From Bretschneidera sinensis (taxonomy: Eukaryota; Streptophyta; Magnoliopsida; Brassicales; Akaniaceae): a stretch of DNA of 64,000 nt. Positions 1 to 12,414 of the stretch are shown piece after piece. A program made the translations under genes and the position numbers. Where the stretch lies: positions 54,076,001 through 54,140,000 of the forward strand of contig CM043697.1 in the NCBI GenBank assembly GCA_023935145.1, read 5' to 3'. Every line of letters starts with the position of its first letter. Position 1 is the first letter of the stretch. Under the pieces are notes generated by a model. It saw only the letters and a program-made list of their open reading frames with translations, was not told the DNA's origin and did no database searches.

Positions 1-466
1 TTGCATCAACAGTAGCCCAGCAGCTACACTACGCAAATGGCCGACATACAGCCAACCTGCGACCACTTTACAACACCCACTCACCTACGTCTGCCACCAA
101 CCACCCTATGGCCGCACTACCGCCACCCTACATCACTCTCTCTCTTGAGCTTGTAATCGTGCTTTCCACTGGCAAATGACTATAAATGGGCCAAGGTATG
201 GACTTCAAGACAGAGACACTTTTTGACACTTACACTTGAATTACTTGGGCCCTCGGTTCCTCTTTCGAACCCTCGGCTTTTCTCTTAAATATTTGCTGAC
301 TTAAGCATCGGAGCGCCCTCGGAGGTCTCCCCCTTCCCTCCTTCCGAGGGCCTTCATTCTTGTCACTTGTGCAGGGCCGAGGCCGAGTCCTTTCTCAGGC
401 CAAATCCCCACTCAGGCCACGTCAGCTTCCAGGCTACGTCAGCATCAGTAGTTTTTGGCACCAACA
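1..466 (+). repeat. 3' part of a Tat-type Ty3/gypsy LTR, truncated by the window edge
   Basis: The segment ends in TTTTTGGCACCAACA, the usual 3' end of plant Tat-clade (Ogre/Retand-like) LTRs. Upstream it has a TATAAAT box at 181-187 and an R/U5-like stretch (ATTTGCTGACTTAAGCATCGG near 291-312), followed by a GC-rich part with a short inverted repeat of CTCGGAGG and CCGAGG. These are family habits recalled, not computed. No primer-binding site follows position 466, so this is a solo LTR or the outer LTR of a truncated element. The sense strand is inferred from the TATA-to-CA order. Confidence 0.7.
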
Positions 467-3203
467 TATGTTATTCTCCCTATCAACCACCCATATATTT
501 AAATAATACTGGTAGCAAAATTAAAAATTAAAAATTAATTTATATAAAGTGAAAAGAATGATAAAAAAGAGTTTATCTATGTATATTTAAAAAAATATAA
601 TATATTAAAGGAGCCGTGTAAATAATGATGTGACATTAACATAGACATTGATATTTATTTACCAAAATATTTTTTTAAAAATATTTATTTTCAAATTCAA
701 AATACATGACTACTTCAAACCAGAAAATGTAAATATGTTTATTTTCAAAATTCTACTTTTAAATTATTCCATCGTCTTATCTTTAACCATAAAAAGCTTC
801 AATATACTTGACTTTGAAACCAGGTTAACACATAATCAGTTACTTCTCTTTCATCTTCTGCTAAAAAAAAGTTACTACTCTTTCGTTTATATCCACATCA
901 GTTAGGTAGTTGATTTCTTAATTTCCTTTTCTTCTTCTTAGGTCTCTTTTCAATGTTTTCTTGGTAAGTCTCTCTTCCCTTCTTTTCAATGTACTTTTTT
1001 TTACAAATCATTTATGTTTTGATGTGAGTCAATTGTTGGAAACCATTTTTTAGGTGCTCTGGGGTAGAGCTTTTGCATCGCGTATTCTATATATTTTTTA
1101 TTTTGCTACTGGACTTTAATCCTTTTTTTTCATTTAAATTTCAATTTCTTAAAGATTTATTTGTGGTTTAACGAAAGAGACATATGTAGAATTCATCATT
1201 TTCTAAAGGTAATTGTAATATAAAATTTCTTAAGTTCCTTTATTTACTTTCTCACTGTTTATTTTACATTTGTATTAATGTATGTTACGTAAATTTAGTA
1301 TATCATAAATGGATTTATTCTAATTGCTTAATTTTATTTGTATACTTCATCATTTTCTAAAGGAAACTTATTTTTCCTTTGTGTTTACATATTAACCTGA
1401 TAAAAAACTTAAATTTACATAAATATTACTTGATAGGAATCTTACATAGAACTGACTTTAGATTAGAAATGTATGAACATCTTTTTTTCTCTTTTGAAAA
1501 GGTCTCTTTTATTTAATTCAAATGCTTATCATAATAAAATATTTTTTTTAAATTAATGTTTTTTTTTTTACATTTTGTTTTTGTGAACAAAATATCCTCT
1601 TGCATATGCACAGTTTACATACAGTACAAGGTTAATGCCATCATCCCTGCAATCAAACCAATAGGAAATCATATAAATCATCATCTCATTACCCAATAGT
1701 TAACAAAATATATACTGAATCGTTATTGTAAAAAAAAATAAATAAATAAAAAGCTAAGAATAAAATCATGGACTAGTCTATACCGTGGTGTTTGCACAAG
1801 CGACAACCTTAATAGGAATATATAAAATTTTAAAAAATTTTAAAAAGCGTCTTAGTGATGCTATGTGTTTTTTGAAATCCAAATATAAAACTACGTCATT
1901 TCATTTTATAATTAAGTGAGATATATAACTTAATTCATAAACTCCATAAAAATTTAATTAAATAAAGTTCAATTAATTAAAACTAAATATAAAAAAAGAT
2001 CTATTTTATGAAAACTTAATATACAAATATAATCAACTTAACAATTAAATAGTAAACAAAATTAAATTAGATATTCAATAAAATTATTGTAGCTTAGTTT
2101 TTTTACAACATTATAATCTAAACAAAATATTGATATATTAATTTAATAAAAGAAATAAGTTCATTAAATATTCAAAAACAAATTATTTATAATGACAAAT
2201 AAAACATTAAATCTTTTACTCATATAATAATGTCTAAAATATAAAAATATTAAAAAAATTAATTAGTTGAATGGAATTAATTTAGTGAGAAAGCGTATAG
2301 TAAAATTATATTTCTTTACCAATCAATTAAAAATGATAAAATTTTCTATAAGTTTTCAATGTAAAATAATAACTTTACCAAAGTTTGAAAGAAAATTATG
2401 TATAATTTTATTTTGTATGAACGACTTTAAAAAATCATCTTAATCAAATAAATTGAATTTTACATAATAAATTTATAATAATAGTTTTCATGGATAAAAA
2501 TAGCTCATATCAATTTAAATAAAATATAAAAATAAATTATTCATATAATATTTTATTGTAATGATTAAGTTCTTTTGTTGCTTTCTGTATTATGCATATA
2601 AGTAGAGAAGGAAGTCACGGGGCTCGCCGTTTAGCTCGTAATGGATTGAGTTTGAATGGAAGTCAATCTTAGTGGGGAGAGATTCTTTAAGTTAACATTG
2701 CGCATCAACTATACTCGATTAAAATTTCATCCACGCTCGCTTGTTATAAAACTTACGAAGTAAAAGATATTTTCGTCATTATATTGGACATATTTTCTTT
2801 TCCTTTCACCCGAAAGTATTTTCAAAATAAACTACCTGTTTAGTTGCTGAGAAATAAAGAAGAAAGAAAATAAAAGACTGTTATCAATACCTTGAAAACA
2901 ATATTGGTTACCGAGAAAAGAGAAGAAAATATAAGCAATGTGTACATCTATGATTATCAATTTGGAACTCTTTCTTTCTGATGATGTTTTACAGCATAAT
3001 TCTAATTTCTACCATGGTGCTATTCTTGGATTTAATGTTCTTTCTCTTGGATTCAGTGTTCTATGTAACTTCCACGAAGAGGATAATCATGACATCACCG
3101 ATCTGCATCTTGAGTCGGGTTCAATTCACATGGTAACACAAGCAAATAGACAAGCAGGTGCGGGAGTTCATGAACAACATTATCACAGACAAAAATAATA
3201 GAT
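467..3203. other. AT-rich intergenic region with no recognisable gene
   Basis: The stretch is dominated by A/T runs and short degenerate repeats such as AAAATTTTAAAAAATTTTAA near 1826. Small ORFs within it have low-complexity compositions expected by chance. I see no tRNA, no transposase motif and no splice-like coding structure. It ends at the left target site of copia element A. Confidence 0.6.
2938..3198 (+). CDS. Unrecognised 86-codon ORF, possible gene fragment
   Basis: The ORF starts with ATG at 2938 and ends just before the target site of retroelement A. Its composition is less AT-biased than its surroundings and the protein is rich in His, Asn, Asp and Glu. I recognise no domain. It could be the first exon of a gene interrupted by element A, or chance. 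No promoter or splice site decides the question. Only its composition and position support it. Confidence 0.15.
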   Translation: MCTSMIINLELFLSDDVLQHNSNFYHGAILGFNVLSLGFSVLCNFHEEDNHDITDLHLESGSIHMVTQANRQAGAGVHEQHYHRQK

Positions 3204-3208
3204 TAATT

Positions 3209-3675
3209 TGTTAATAATATTCTAAGAATCTATTACATGCATTAGATCAATTGAATATCGCATATCTGATATTTACAACATTAGGTTATTTTGATAACAC
3301 TACAGTGACCTCAATATACCAATACGTGCAAGACCGTCTAGTTAAGGTTCTTCATCTCCTTGCTCTATCTGTTTAGTATGACAACTTTGTAATGGAAAAA
3401 AACTCACCAGGTTAAAAGAGTAGAAGGAACCTAGCTCATATTTATAATAAACTTAATGGGTCACCCATCATAGCCCATTAGGTTTGTCAAGCCCACACCA
3501 CTGCCCAAACACATCTAAATCCATTAGGTGTATTTGGCCCACCCACGAGATCATGTAGATGTCAGACCCACAAATTTCATCTCAAGAACCCAATCCAGTC
3601 CATTTTATAAATACAAAGCCCTACAATCTAATGGAAGTCTATCAGTAATATTAGAACATTTTATAATATCTAACA
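3209..3675 (-). repeat. Element A 3' LTR
   Basis: This 467-base LTR begins TGTTAATAATATTC and ends TAACA on the plus strand. It matches 15674-16151 across its length with scattered substitutions and small indels. A shared landmark is CCCATCATAGCCCATTAGGT. The substantial divergence from its partner indicates an old insertion. Confidence 0.88.
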
Positions 3676-3690
3676 TTCTCCTACTTGGGA
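3676..3690 (-). other. Element A polypurine tract
   Basis: Read on the minus strand this is TCCCAAGTAGGAGAA, directly abutting the 3' LTR. It is the usual purine-rich plus-strand primer of copia elements. Confidence 0.6.
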
Positions 3691-3989
3691 AAATATTAGT
3701 TGTAGTTTTTTAGATGTTTTGAAAAATATTTTAGAAAACGAATCTTGGATTGAATTACTAATTTTAAATATGTTGCCACAATTTTTGGAAAACAAATTCC
3801 TGAGATAACACCTAAACATGGTCTAGTCCAATAAAATCATCAACATAGGATCATGGCAGCCATTACATCAATTGGTATAAGACCAATCCATAATCACAAA
3901 TGCTAATAACTTCACCGACTTAGATCCGGATATGAGAGTGTGGCAATGAAATAGTACCAACATGTAATCTCAAAAATGTCATTTCATTG

Positions 3990-4150
3990 TCGATCCTCGA
4001 TTTCTCTGTTACCTGCTTCACCAAGAAGCTAGAGAAATTCAAGGTTTCTCGATTTCTCTATTACCTGCTTCATCCAGAAGCTAGAGAAATCTCAGGCTCC
4101 TCTATTAACCTGCTTGCCTAGAAGCTAGAAAAAACCTAGGGATTCACCTA
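3990..4150. repeat. Degenerate tandem repeat in the element A 3' region
   Basis: Three imperfect units of about 45-52 bases share CGATTTCTCT, ACCTGCTTC and AGAAGCTAGAGAAA. The first two start at about 3998 and 4050. They lie between pol and the 3' LTR. No function is apparent. Confidence 0.6.
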
Positions 4151-4456
4151 GAAGCTTGAGTAATCCCACGGCTTCTCTTAGAAGCCAGTATGTCTCAGTC
4201 AATATGACTCAAGTTTGCAACATGGAATTACGAGACATACTCAATAATGACATAAAAGTTATTCTTAAGGCAACACCAAGTCTTAGGATTTTAATGCATC
4301 ATGACATGTCATATATAAAATGTGCACAAAATATTAATAGTATGATGTCAATCAAAGAAACCGATGATCATCGATATTATTATTACATCTCAAAAAGATG
4401 TCCAAAGAAAAACAACATATAAACTAACATAAAAGTCACAATACATCATACTCCCT

Positions 4457-7109
4457 CTAATAAAATATATTAAAAGAACTAACAATACTGGTGTTGTCTA
4501 TATGTTTGATAAAATCTGAAGGCTCAAAACCCTTCGTCAAAAGATCAGCAAGCATAGCCCTAGTATCAATATGCTCAAAAAACATACCACCATTGTCAAC
4601 CCATTCTCTAATCTTGAAGTATTTTAGTTCTATGTATTTTGCACCATCAGATATTTTAGTATTTTTCGCAAAGAATACCACAGTCGTGTTATCACAGAAA
4701 AGTCTTAGTGGTCTAGAAATGGAATCTACAACTCTGAGCCCTGAGATGAAGTTCCCCAACCATTTAATATGTGCACCAGCCTCGAAGCAAGCCACAACCT
4801 CAACCTATATAATGGATGAGGTAACAAGTGATTGTTTGGCATTCTTCCATGAGATAACACCTTTTACTAACACGAAAATGTATCCCGTAGTGTATTTACC
4901 ATTCTTTGAAGTGCTCAACTTACCAACATTTGCATATCCAATGACCTCTAAGTGGTAAACCTGCCGATATACAAACATGTAAGTCTTAGTCATCTGCAAA
5001 TGCCTCAAAACTTTCTTTGCAGTTGTCCAATGATAGTAGAGAATCTACCAAGCATACTCACTGCGTAAGCAATGTTCGATCTCATACGTACCTCAAAATA
5101 TATTAAACTCCCAACTGCACTAGCATATGAAATATTTTTCATTGACTCCCTCTGAAGATCATTCTTGGAACACGTCCTTACTCAATTTGTCTCTTTTACA
5201 CATAGGAGTGGTGCTAGGGTTACAACTCTGCATGTTGAACCTAGTAAGAACATGATCAATGTAGGCTTTTTGAGATAAACCCAAAAATTTTCTAGATTTA
5301 TCTCTATGAATCTTTATCCCAAGAACAAAATCAACACCTCCAAGATCTTTCATATCAAATACCTTAGACAACATCATCTTACTCTCATGAAGTAAACCCA
5401 AGTCACTACCGGTAAGTTAGACATCATTAATGTACAAGACTAGAAAGATAAATTTATTCCCACTGACCTTGAGATATATGTAACAATCAATTGTATCTGA
5501 AATACCATTAACTAAAAGCATGTTTAAGGCCACCAATGGATTTTTTAAGTTTACACACTATGTGTTCTTTTCCAGCCTAAAAAACATCTCTCAGGCTGGT
5601 TACCATGTCTTTGTATATTTCCTTTAGTACCCAGCCTTGCTTTAAGCCTCTCTATCTTAACCTTGGAATCAAGTTTGGTCTTGTACATCCACCTACATTT
5701 GGTTTAATACTCTTAGGAAACTCAACAAGATACTAAACCTTATTATGAACCATAGACTGCATTTCATCGATCATCGTATCCATCCACATAGTAGACTATG
5801 GACTACTAGCAACATTATGGAAAGTAACTGGAATAACCACATGACCAATAGAAAATACACTCTCATCTAGATAAACATAACAGTCTAAGATAATAGATCT
5901 CCTTTGTCGCATAGACCTCCTCAAAGGTATCTCAACAACAATATCTTGTGTCTGAGTAACAACATTAGGAACAACAACTTCATCCACAGGTTTCTAATTC
6001 ACAACAACTACTCCATCTATAGGTGCAGGTACAACAGTATCATGCAAAACTGGTATGCTCAACCTGATCAACTGGATGAAAATGAACAACAGCATCAAAA
6101 GTATCACTAACATCATATTCTAAGAATTTTATAGTATAAGACTCTACAATTCTTGTACTACGTGTAGGACAATAGAACTCGTATCCTTTAGCGTGTTCTG
6201 GATACCCAATAAAAAATAAGTAGATCTAGGGTCTGATTTCTTTTCAAAAGGAAATTCTAATCTTAGTAGGACTCTCAAACAAGAAAGTGGTTTAGACTAG
6301 GTTTTCTCCTAACCTACAAATCAAAGTGTGTTTTAGGCATAGACTTACTGGGTATTTAGTTAAGAATGTAAAGAATGGTTTTAATGGCCTCACCCCTAAA
6401 GTACTCTAATAAGTTAGTCCTACTTCTCATAATATCCTTAAGTGTGCGATTACTCCTTTTGGCTACATTGTTTTGTTCAGGACTACCAGACATAGTATAT
6501 TGGGAAACAATCCCACATTCTTGTAAGTATTTGGCAATCGATCCCAATTCTTGACAAACATCACTATGTTTACCATAATACTCACCACCGCGATCAAATC
6601 TCACTATCTTAATGATTTTCTTTAATTGTTTTTCTACTTCTATTTTTTTTCTTAATTGCTTTTCTACTTTTATATATATATTTTGAATAATCATCAATGA
6701 AAGTTATAAAGTATTTGTTTCCACACAAAGTGTTGAGTAAGATCCACTTATGTTAGAGTGAATTATTTCTAAAAGATCTGAACTATGTGTTGCCCCTTTG
6801 TTTTTTATGTTGGTCAACTTACCTTTAATATAATGGACACAAGTTTCTATGTTTCCAAAATCAAAAGAAAAAAGTATATAATCGTTGATTAATCTCTCTG
6901 CCATTTTTCCTATAAATGTGACTTAACCTTTTGTGCCACAATATTGAAGACTTTTCCTTAAGTAATGGCCTTATGGAAACAACATTCTCAACATTAAATG
7001 AGTTATAAATGTTCTTAGAAGTCAAACGCATTCTATACAAACAATCAAACGAAAAACATTTACCAATAATTTTATAATTGAAAAACAATTCAGCCTTTTT
7101 AATCTTCAA
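4457..7109 (-). pseudogene. Element A pol: integrase, reverse transcriptase and RNase H remnants
   Basis: Reading right to left, about 7109-6860 keeps the pre-integrase motif WHKRLSH. About 6904-6356 is the integrase core. About 5987-5796 is the Arg-rich linker between integrase and reverse transcriptase. About 5450-5159 is the end of the reverse transcriptase, and about 5008-4457 is copia RNase H (LFCDNTT, LADLLTKGF). Frames are broken repeatedly. Several catalytic acids are lost. The integrase first Asp reads HSN instead of HTD, and its Glu is Lys (AKRSNRT, codon 6458-6460). The reverse transcriptase YVDD reads YIND (Asn codon 5426-5428) with a stop two codons later. It cannot encode active enzymes. 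Confidence 0.85.
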
Positions 7110-8543
7110 AATTAACTGAATATATAGGTTTGTCTAACATTAAAACATAAACTAAATTCGTCTAAAGCATGGATCGTAAAAAGAATTTTCCAGAACAAGT
7201 TTATCACTATGAAGAGTCAAATCAATGTACACAATTCCTATAGCAAACTCAATATCTTGTTTCCATTTCTTGTAATTTGATTTAGTCAGGATCTCAATTA
7301 TGACATTACCATTGCTTGCAACAAATGAAACTGATCAAGAGAAAAAAAATAAAATAAGGCAATTATGTTAATAAATTTGGGTAGTAAAATAACAAGACCC
7401 CAAGAATATCATTACAAACTCCAATTTGGGCAGAGAATGTAATATATATTTAGGATTTTCTACATGAAACTAACAACTAAATACATACCAATTTTCGAAA
7501 TGTCTAACACCTTTGGATAGATAAGACACTCTAGACTAATATGCATTCAAACAACAGTTTCATGTTTATCAATTATTAACACATGCAATAACTCTCTTTG
7601 GACAGGTGATTGAATATATTAATTCAGCCTCAATCAACATGAAATAATTCTAAAAATTTAATGAACATACCACTTTGATGGTAACTATCCACTTCAATCT
7701 TTAAAATTATTTCAAACAGATGCTCAAAAAAATTGGGAGATAATAAGTTTTTTTATAAAAAAAAAATATTAAATTATTATTATTAATTTGAACTTTAGCA
7801 ATTTTAAATTAAAAATAATAATTATTATATATATATTTTTATTTTTAATCATTAACTTATTCTGATACATTATAAGATATATTAAATAAAAATTAATTTA
7901 ATAAACTGCCTGAAATAATAAAGCATCCTAAGATGTCCTATGGATTCGTTCCTCATAGGTCCAGCCACTTCAACGACCATTTTTGGTGTCCATTTTAAAG
8001 TCAATCTTAATGAACATACCACTTTGATGCCAACTATCCACTTCAATCCTTAAAATTATTTCAAATTGATGTGCAAAAAAAAAAAAAAAAAACTTATGAG
8101 ATAATAAGTTTTTTTTTAAAAAAAAATTTAACAAAAACTTATTAAAAAATTTATTATTAATTTGAATTTTAATAATTTTAAATTAAAAATAATAACAATT
8201 ATATTTTTTATTTTTAATCAGTAACTTATTTTAATACAATATAAGATATATTAAATGAAAATGAATTTAATAAACTGCCTGATATAATAGAGCATTCCAA
8301 GATGTCCTATGGATTCATTCCTCATAGGTCTAGCCACTTCAAGACCATGTTTGGTGTCCATTTTAAAGCCAATATGCTTAAATCCCAGTTCTCTTTTGTC
8401 CTATAGTGAGTCATGATAAATTACAAACTTAACCTAGTTTGTCCTCTAGTGGTCATGTTCATTGGAGAAAAAACAAAAAACAAAATAAAAGAAATAGGTG
8501 GGTGGGATTGTTTTTGGGTGAAGGGTAGTTAGGGAATAGCTAT
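7110..8543. other. Element A internal region with no recognisable Gag or protease
   Basis: Copia Gag and protease would be expected between here and the primer site. No zinc knuckle, aspartic-protease motif or Gag similarity can be read on either strand. The segment is AT-rich and includes a 349-base tandem duplication, listed separately. It may be decayed coding sequence or replaced DNA. Confidence 0.5.
7660..8375. repeat. Tandem duplication, about 349-base unit, two copies
   Basis: The first copy starts at about 7660 and the second at about 8009, both opening AATGAACATACCACTTTGATG. Both contain AAACTGCCTGAWATAATA and AGATGTCCTATGGATTC, and both end near TGTCCATTTTAAAG. The copies differ mainly in homopolymer length and scattered substitutions. 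The unit has no ORF. Confidence 0.85.
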
Positions 8544-9045
8544 TGTTGATGCCAGAAATCTACTGTTGAGCTACAGGTCCAATATTCAACGGCCTACACA
8601 AAGAAAGAAAAGTGAATTAAAGAGTTATCGTAGGTAAAGGGGGTGATGCATCGGAGGACTCTTTGATGCCAATGTCAGTGCAAGGTTTTAGGGAGAATGG
8701 AGAGTTGGGATGCTAGTGTACTTAGTAAAGCTTGAATTTTTCAAATGGGATTAGATTCACATACCTTGGGTCTTTTACAGTGTTTCAAAGGCAAGTTAAC
8801 CACGTAATCGAGATGGTGCGATCCCTGAGATCCCGCCTCTCCGATGAGGGGTCTTGTCATGTGTTCAGGGATAGCTCAATCCCTGAAATTACGCTTACAC
8901 TAATACGCGGGAGGGGTCCATGAATGATGATGGCTTCTTCACCTGCTTGTTCACATATCACCTAGCCATTGGAAGGGAGTTGTCCATGTGTCATCAGGCC
9001 ATTGGAGGGTGCCTATTATTGACGTGGCCACATTTCGTCTGGTGA
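8544..9045 (-). repeat. Element B 3' LTR
   Basis: It aligns with 13799-14435 from GATGCC onward, with shared landmarks CAATATTCAACGG, TTTTAGGGAGAATGGAGAG and CTGAAATYACGCTTACACT. It carries one copy of the 77-base LTR minisatellite, where the partner has three. Its inner edge blends into integrase sequence, so the end is approximate. Confidence 0.8.
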
Positions 9046-9910
9046 AGCTCTACGCAAAATGCTTTGAATCGGGTTGTCGTTATCAGTGACCAATATTCGG
9101 GGTATGTTGAACCGACACACTATGGACTTCCAGATGAAACTTCGAGCTTGGTGATCCATTATGCTAGCAAGTGGTTCCGCCTCTACCCACTTAGTGAAAT
9201 AATCTATTGCTACGATAAGATGTTTTCTCTGGCCGGGCACCCTAGTGAAGGGACCAATGAGATCCATCCTTCACATGGAGAATGGAAGTGGACTCATGAT
9301 CGAAGTAACAGGATTTTCCGGTTGGTAGGGCACAAGGGAGTATTGCTGACAACTTTTGCACTTCTTAACCAATTTTATGGCATCTCTCTACATTTTAGGC
9401 CAGTAGTATCCTTAGCGGAACACTTTAAAGGCTAAAGCTCAGCTTTCTAGGTAATTTCTGTATACTCCTTCATGAACCTCTCGGAGAGCGTAATTGGCTT
9501 CGGTGGGCCTGAGACACCTTAGGTAAGACGTCATAAGGCCTCTCTTATATAATTGTTCATCTATGACCGTGTATTGAGATGCGCGGGAAATGAGTTTCCT
9601 AACTTCACTTATTTGTTCAAAGCTGACCGTCACACAAATACTGGAGGATCGGGTCAACCCAAGTTTCTCCTTCGGTTACTAATAACACATGGATCTCATC
9701 GATGCTCGGGCTGCCAAGGGTCTCGAGGTATACGGCTTGGGTTGGCTCAAACTGGCGAGAGGAGGCCAGTCGAGCTAAAGCATCAGCCTTTGAGTTCTCT
9801 ACCCGAGGAACCTGGGTTATCCGGAACATTCTAAATCTGGTGGCGAATTCCTTACCTTTCTTAAGGTAGCAAGCAATCTTCTCCCCTCGGGCTTCTAATT
9901 CTTTGTTCAT
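9016..9910 (-). pseudogene. Element B integrase, C-terminally truncated
   Basis: Minus-strand frames give the end of the second RNase H (SKADALARLAS near 9780), then an integrase N-terminal segment (LYKRG, LRCLRPTEA, VHEGV) near 9657-9439. The catalytic core start follows near 9267, with MDLIGPF and AIDYFTKWVEAEPLAS. The second catalytic Asp lies in LVTDND near 9085. Sequence then runs straight into the LTR, so the catalytic Glu, the integrase C-terminus and the 3' untranslated region are absent. Frames are also broken between segments. This is deletion of the 3' end, not window truncation. Confidence 0.82.
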
Positions 9911-10168
9911 CTGATTTACCGACAGATACTAGTCGTTGTACGCATCCAGGGCCCCGACTGCCATTGTTTTTGCCAACTTCATTCTGGCGAGTAATGCCTC
10001 ATTCTCTGCTTCATTATTGAAGGCTCTGAACCCGAACCTCAAGGTGTACTCGACGGTAAATCTATCTGGACTGCAAAGGATGAGCCCAGTCCCTCTTCCG
10101 GCTTTGTTGAAGGAACCGTCAACATGAAGAGTCAACTGCGAAAATTGCTCGGGCACCTCCGGCTCCAA
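9905..10168 (-). pseudogene. Element B second, archaeal-type RNase H
   Basis: The translation includes LHVDGSFNKAGRGTGLILC, FGFRAFNNEAENEALLA and LAKTMAVGALD, the VDGS and NEAEYEAL motifs of archaeal-type RNase H. An in-frame TAG follows AYND, after which the domain continues as YLSVNQ and then ELEARGEKIACYLKK. This domain normally supplies a second RNase H activity in Tat-clade elements. Here it is interrupted. Confidence 0.85.
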
Positions 10169-10186
10169 AGTTTGGTTTGGATTCCC

Positions 10187-11595
10187 CTAAAGCATTGTCT
10201 CCACAATGAAGCCTGCGAGAGCCTGAGCCTTAATGGCCTTTCGAGGATGATATTGGATGTCAAATTCTCCGAGCTCTATGGACCACTTAACCATCCTCCC
10301 GGAGACATCCGGCTTATGAAGCACTTGTCTCAGCGGCTGATCTATTAAGAGCAAAATAGTATGTGTCTGGAAATAGGGTCGAAGCTTTCGTGCCATGATC
10401 AAGAGGGCATATTCTATCTTTTCTATCATGAGGTACCATACTTTCGCATCATAGAGGATTTTGCTGACAGAGTACACGGGTTTCTGAACACCTGCTTCTT
10501 CCCAGATCAAAACAAAGGCTACCACATCCTGCCCAGTCGTTAAATATAGGAAGAGCTCCTCACCCGCGACAGATTTGGTCAAAAGTGGAGGAGAACTTAG
10601 ATATTCCTTTAGCTCCTCAAAGGCTCTTTGACAGTTTTCAGTCCAGGTGAAGTCTTTCGTCTTCCTGATGGCACTGAAGAAATGTAAGCATTTCTCTATA
10701 GATTTTGACATGACACAGTTGAGCGCCGCTATACGCCATGTCATTTGTTGTACTTCCTTTATCGTCCGAGGGGGGAATCTTTTAGTGTGACCATGAAGCC
10801 GAGGAATTTCCCCTAGTGACTCCAAATGCGCACTTCGTGGGGTTCGGCTTCATCTGGTGATGCTAAAGTACCTTGAATGTCTCTTCCAAGTCAGAGTTAT
10901 GGTCTTTTGCCTTGACACTCTTGACCAACATGTTGTCCAGATAGACCTCCATGTTTCTTCTGATCTATCCGTGGAATATCTTGTTCACCAACATTTGATA
11001 AGTTTTTGAGCCCGAAGAGCATGACTTTGTAATAGTATAACCCTTGGCCTATGACAAATGTCATTTTCCCCTAGTCAGGCTCATACCTGAAGATCTAGTT
11101 GTAGCCAGAATAGGGGTCTATGAAAGTTAGAAGCTCGTGCCCCTATGTGGCATCAACCAGCTGATCGATTTGTGGCAGAAGAAAGCTATATTTTGGGCAC
11201 ACTTTGTTCAAGTCTGCGAAGTCGTTGCAGATTCACCACTTGCCATTGGGTTTTCTGACCGTCACTACATTGGATACCCTATTGGGGTAATTTTCCTTAC
11301 GAATGAAGTCGATTGCGAGTAACTTGTCCGCTTCGGTTTTGATGGCAACTTGTCGTTCTGGAGCGAATGACCTCTTCTTCTGAATGACCAACTTGTGGCT
11401 CGGGTCCACGTTTAGTCGATGCACGATGACCTTAGGGCTAATCCTAGGTATATCCAAGGTCAACCATGTAAATAATTCTTGATTCTTTCGTAGAAGGGAG
11501 ATGAGGGACTTTCTGAGGTCTTTAGGAAGACTAGAGCCAATTTGGACTGTTTGAGAGATGTCTTCACCGAGGGGGACAACAATTAGCTCCTCCAT
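10187..11595 (-). pseudogene. Element B reverse transcriptase and RNase H
   Basis: About 11595-11233 is the N-terminal reverse transcriptase, with LFTWLTLDIPRISPKVIVHRL and VRKPNGKW. About 11230-10826 holds a decayed core where the catalytic YVDD reads YLDN (Asn codon at 10932-10934). About 10825-10187 is the RNase H, with FTWTENCQRAFEELKEYL, PVYSVSKIL, KLRPYF, IDQPLRQVL and KAQALAGFI, open for 212 codons. Stops and shifts separate the parts. Loss of the second metal-binding Asp would abolish polymerisation. Confidence 0.85.
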
Positions 11596-11639
11596 GGGTT
11601 GGTCTCTTGAGTTTTTTACCTCACTTCCCCTTCAAGGGG

Positions 11640-12110
11640 CAAGGCCTCTGTCATTTTTTTGCCTTTTACGGCGTTCAGATAACAGGACCTAGAGAGCTGC
11701 TGATTTCTTTTGACTTCACCCACTCCATTGTCAGTGAGGAACTTCATCTTCAAGTGGTAGGGGGAGACGACCGCCTTTACTTTGTTGAGGGTGGGTCTAC
11801 CAAGGATTATGTTGTAGGATGACGGTTATTTGAATACCGGGAAGGTAGTTTATACAGTGGTAGTCTGTGGGGTCGTCCCTGTGATAATCGAGAGAACTAT
11901 GCTACCTTCGACGAACATCAAGGCTCTCAAGAAGCCATAGAGTGGGGTGGAGATCAGCTCTAGATGACTATCTTTTAACTACATCTACTAGAAAGCGTCA
12001 TAGAACAAGATGTCTGTTGAGCTCCCGTTATCCACCAGGATGCCTCTGACGTTGTGGTTGGCTATGAGAAGGGAGACCACCATGACATCATCGTGTGGGG
12101 TCTGTGCTCC
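11640..12110 (-). pseudogene. Element B aspartic protease region
   Basis: On the minus strand near 12095-12000 the translation reads GILVDNGSSTDILFYDA, the retroviral-type aspartic protease motif of Tat elements with its Asp kept. Near 11825-11640 it reads NIILGRPTLNKVKAVVS, YHLKMKF and NGVGEV, the conserved segment after the protease. Stop codons interrupt the frame. It would process the polyprotein in an intact element. Confidence 0.75.
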
Positions 12111-12414
12111 ATCCAAGTCTTCGTCCGTGAAAAAGATCATCTTGCTTTCTTTCTTCGCTTATGAGGCCCGCTTACATACGCTACGGACCTGGCATATACT
12201 TTGCTGTTTTGCCCCGAATTGCCTATAGCGACAGGGCCGCCACAAATTGTCTTGATAACCCTGGTTACTGTGACTTCTTGGCCTCTCCTGTTAGGCTATC
12301 CTCGATTCAACCTTGGACTCTTTTGGGGAGCTTGATGCTCTCGGTTTGGATTAGAGAGACATCCGAGGCTTCTTCTAGGTCGATTGGGCATTCCTCTTTG
12401 CCGTAATTTGGTAA

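Noticed and set aside
648..905. 85-codon ORF in the AT-rich region
   Set aside because: Composition is Phe/Ile/Leu/Asn-rich as expected from random AT-rich DNA. No domain or context supports it.
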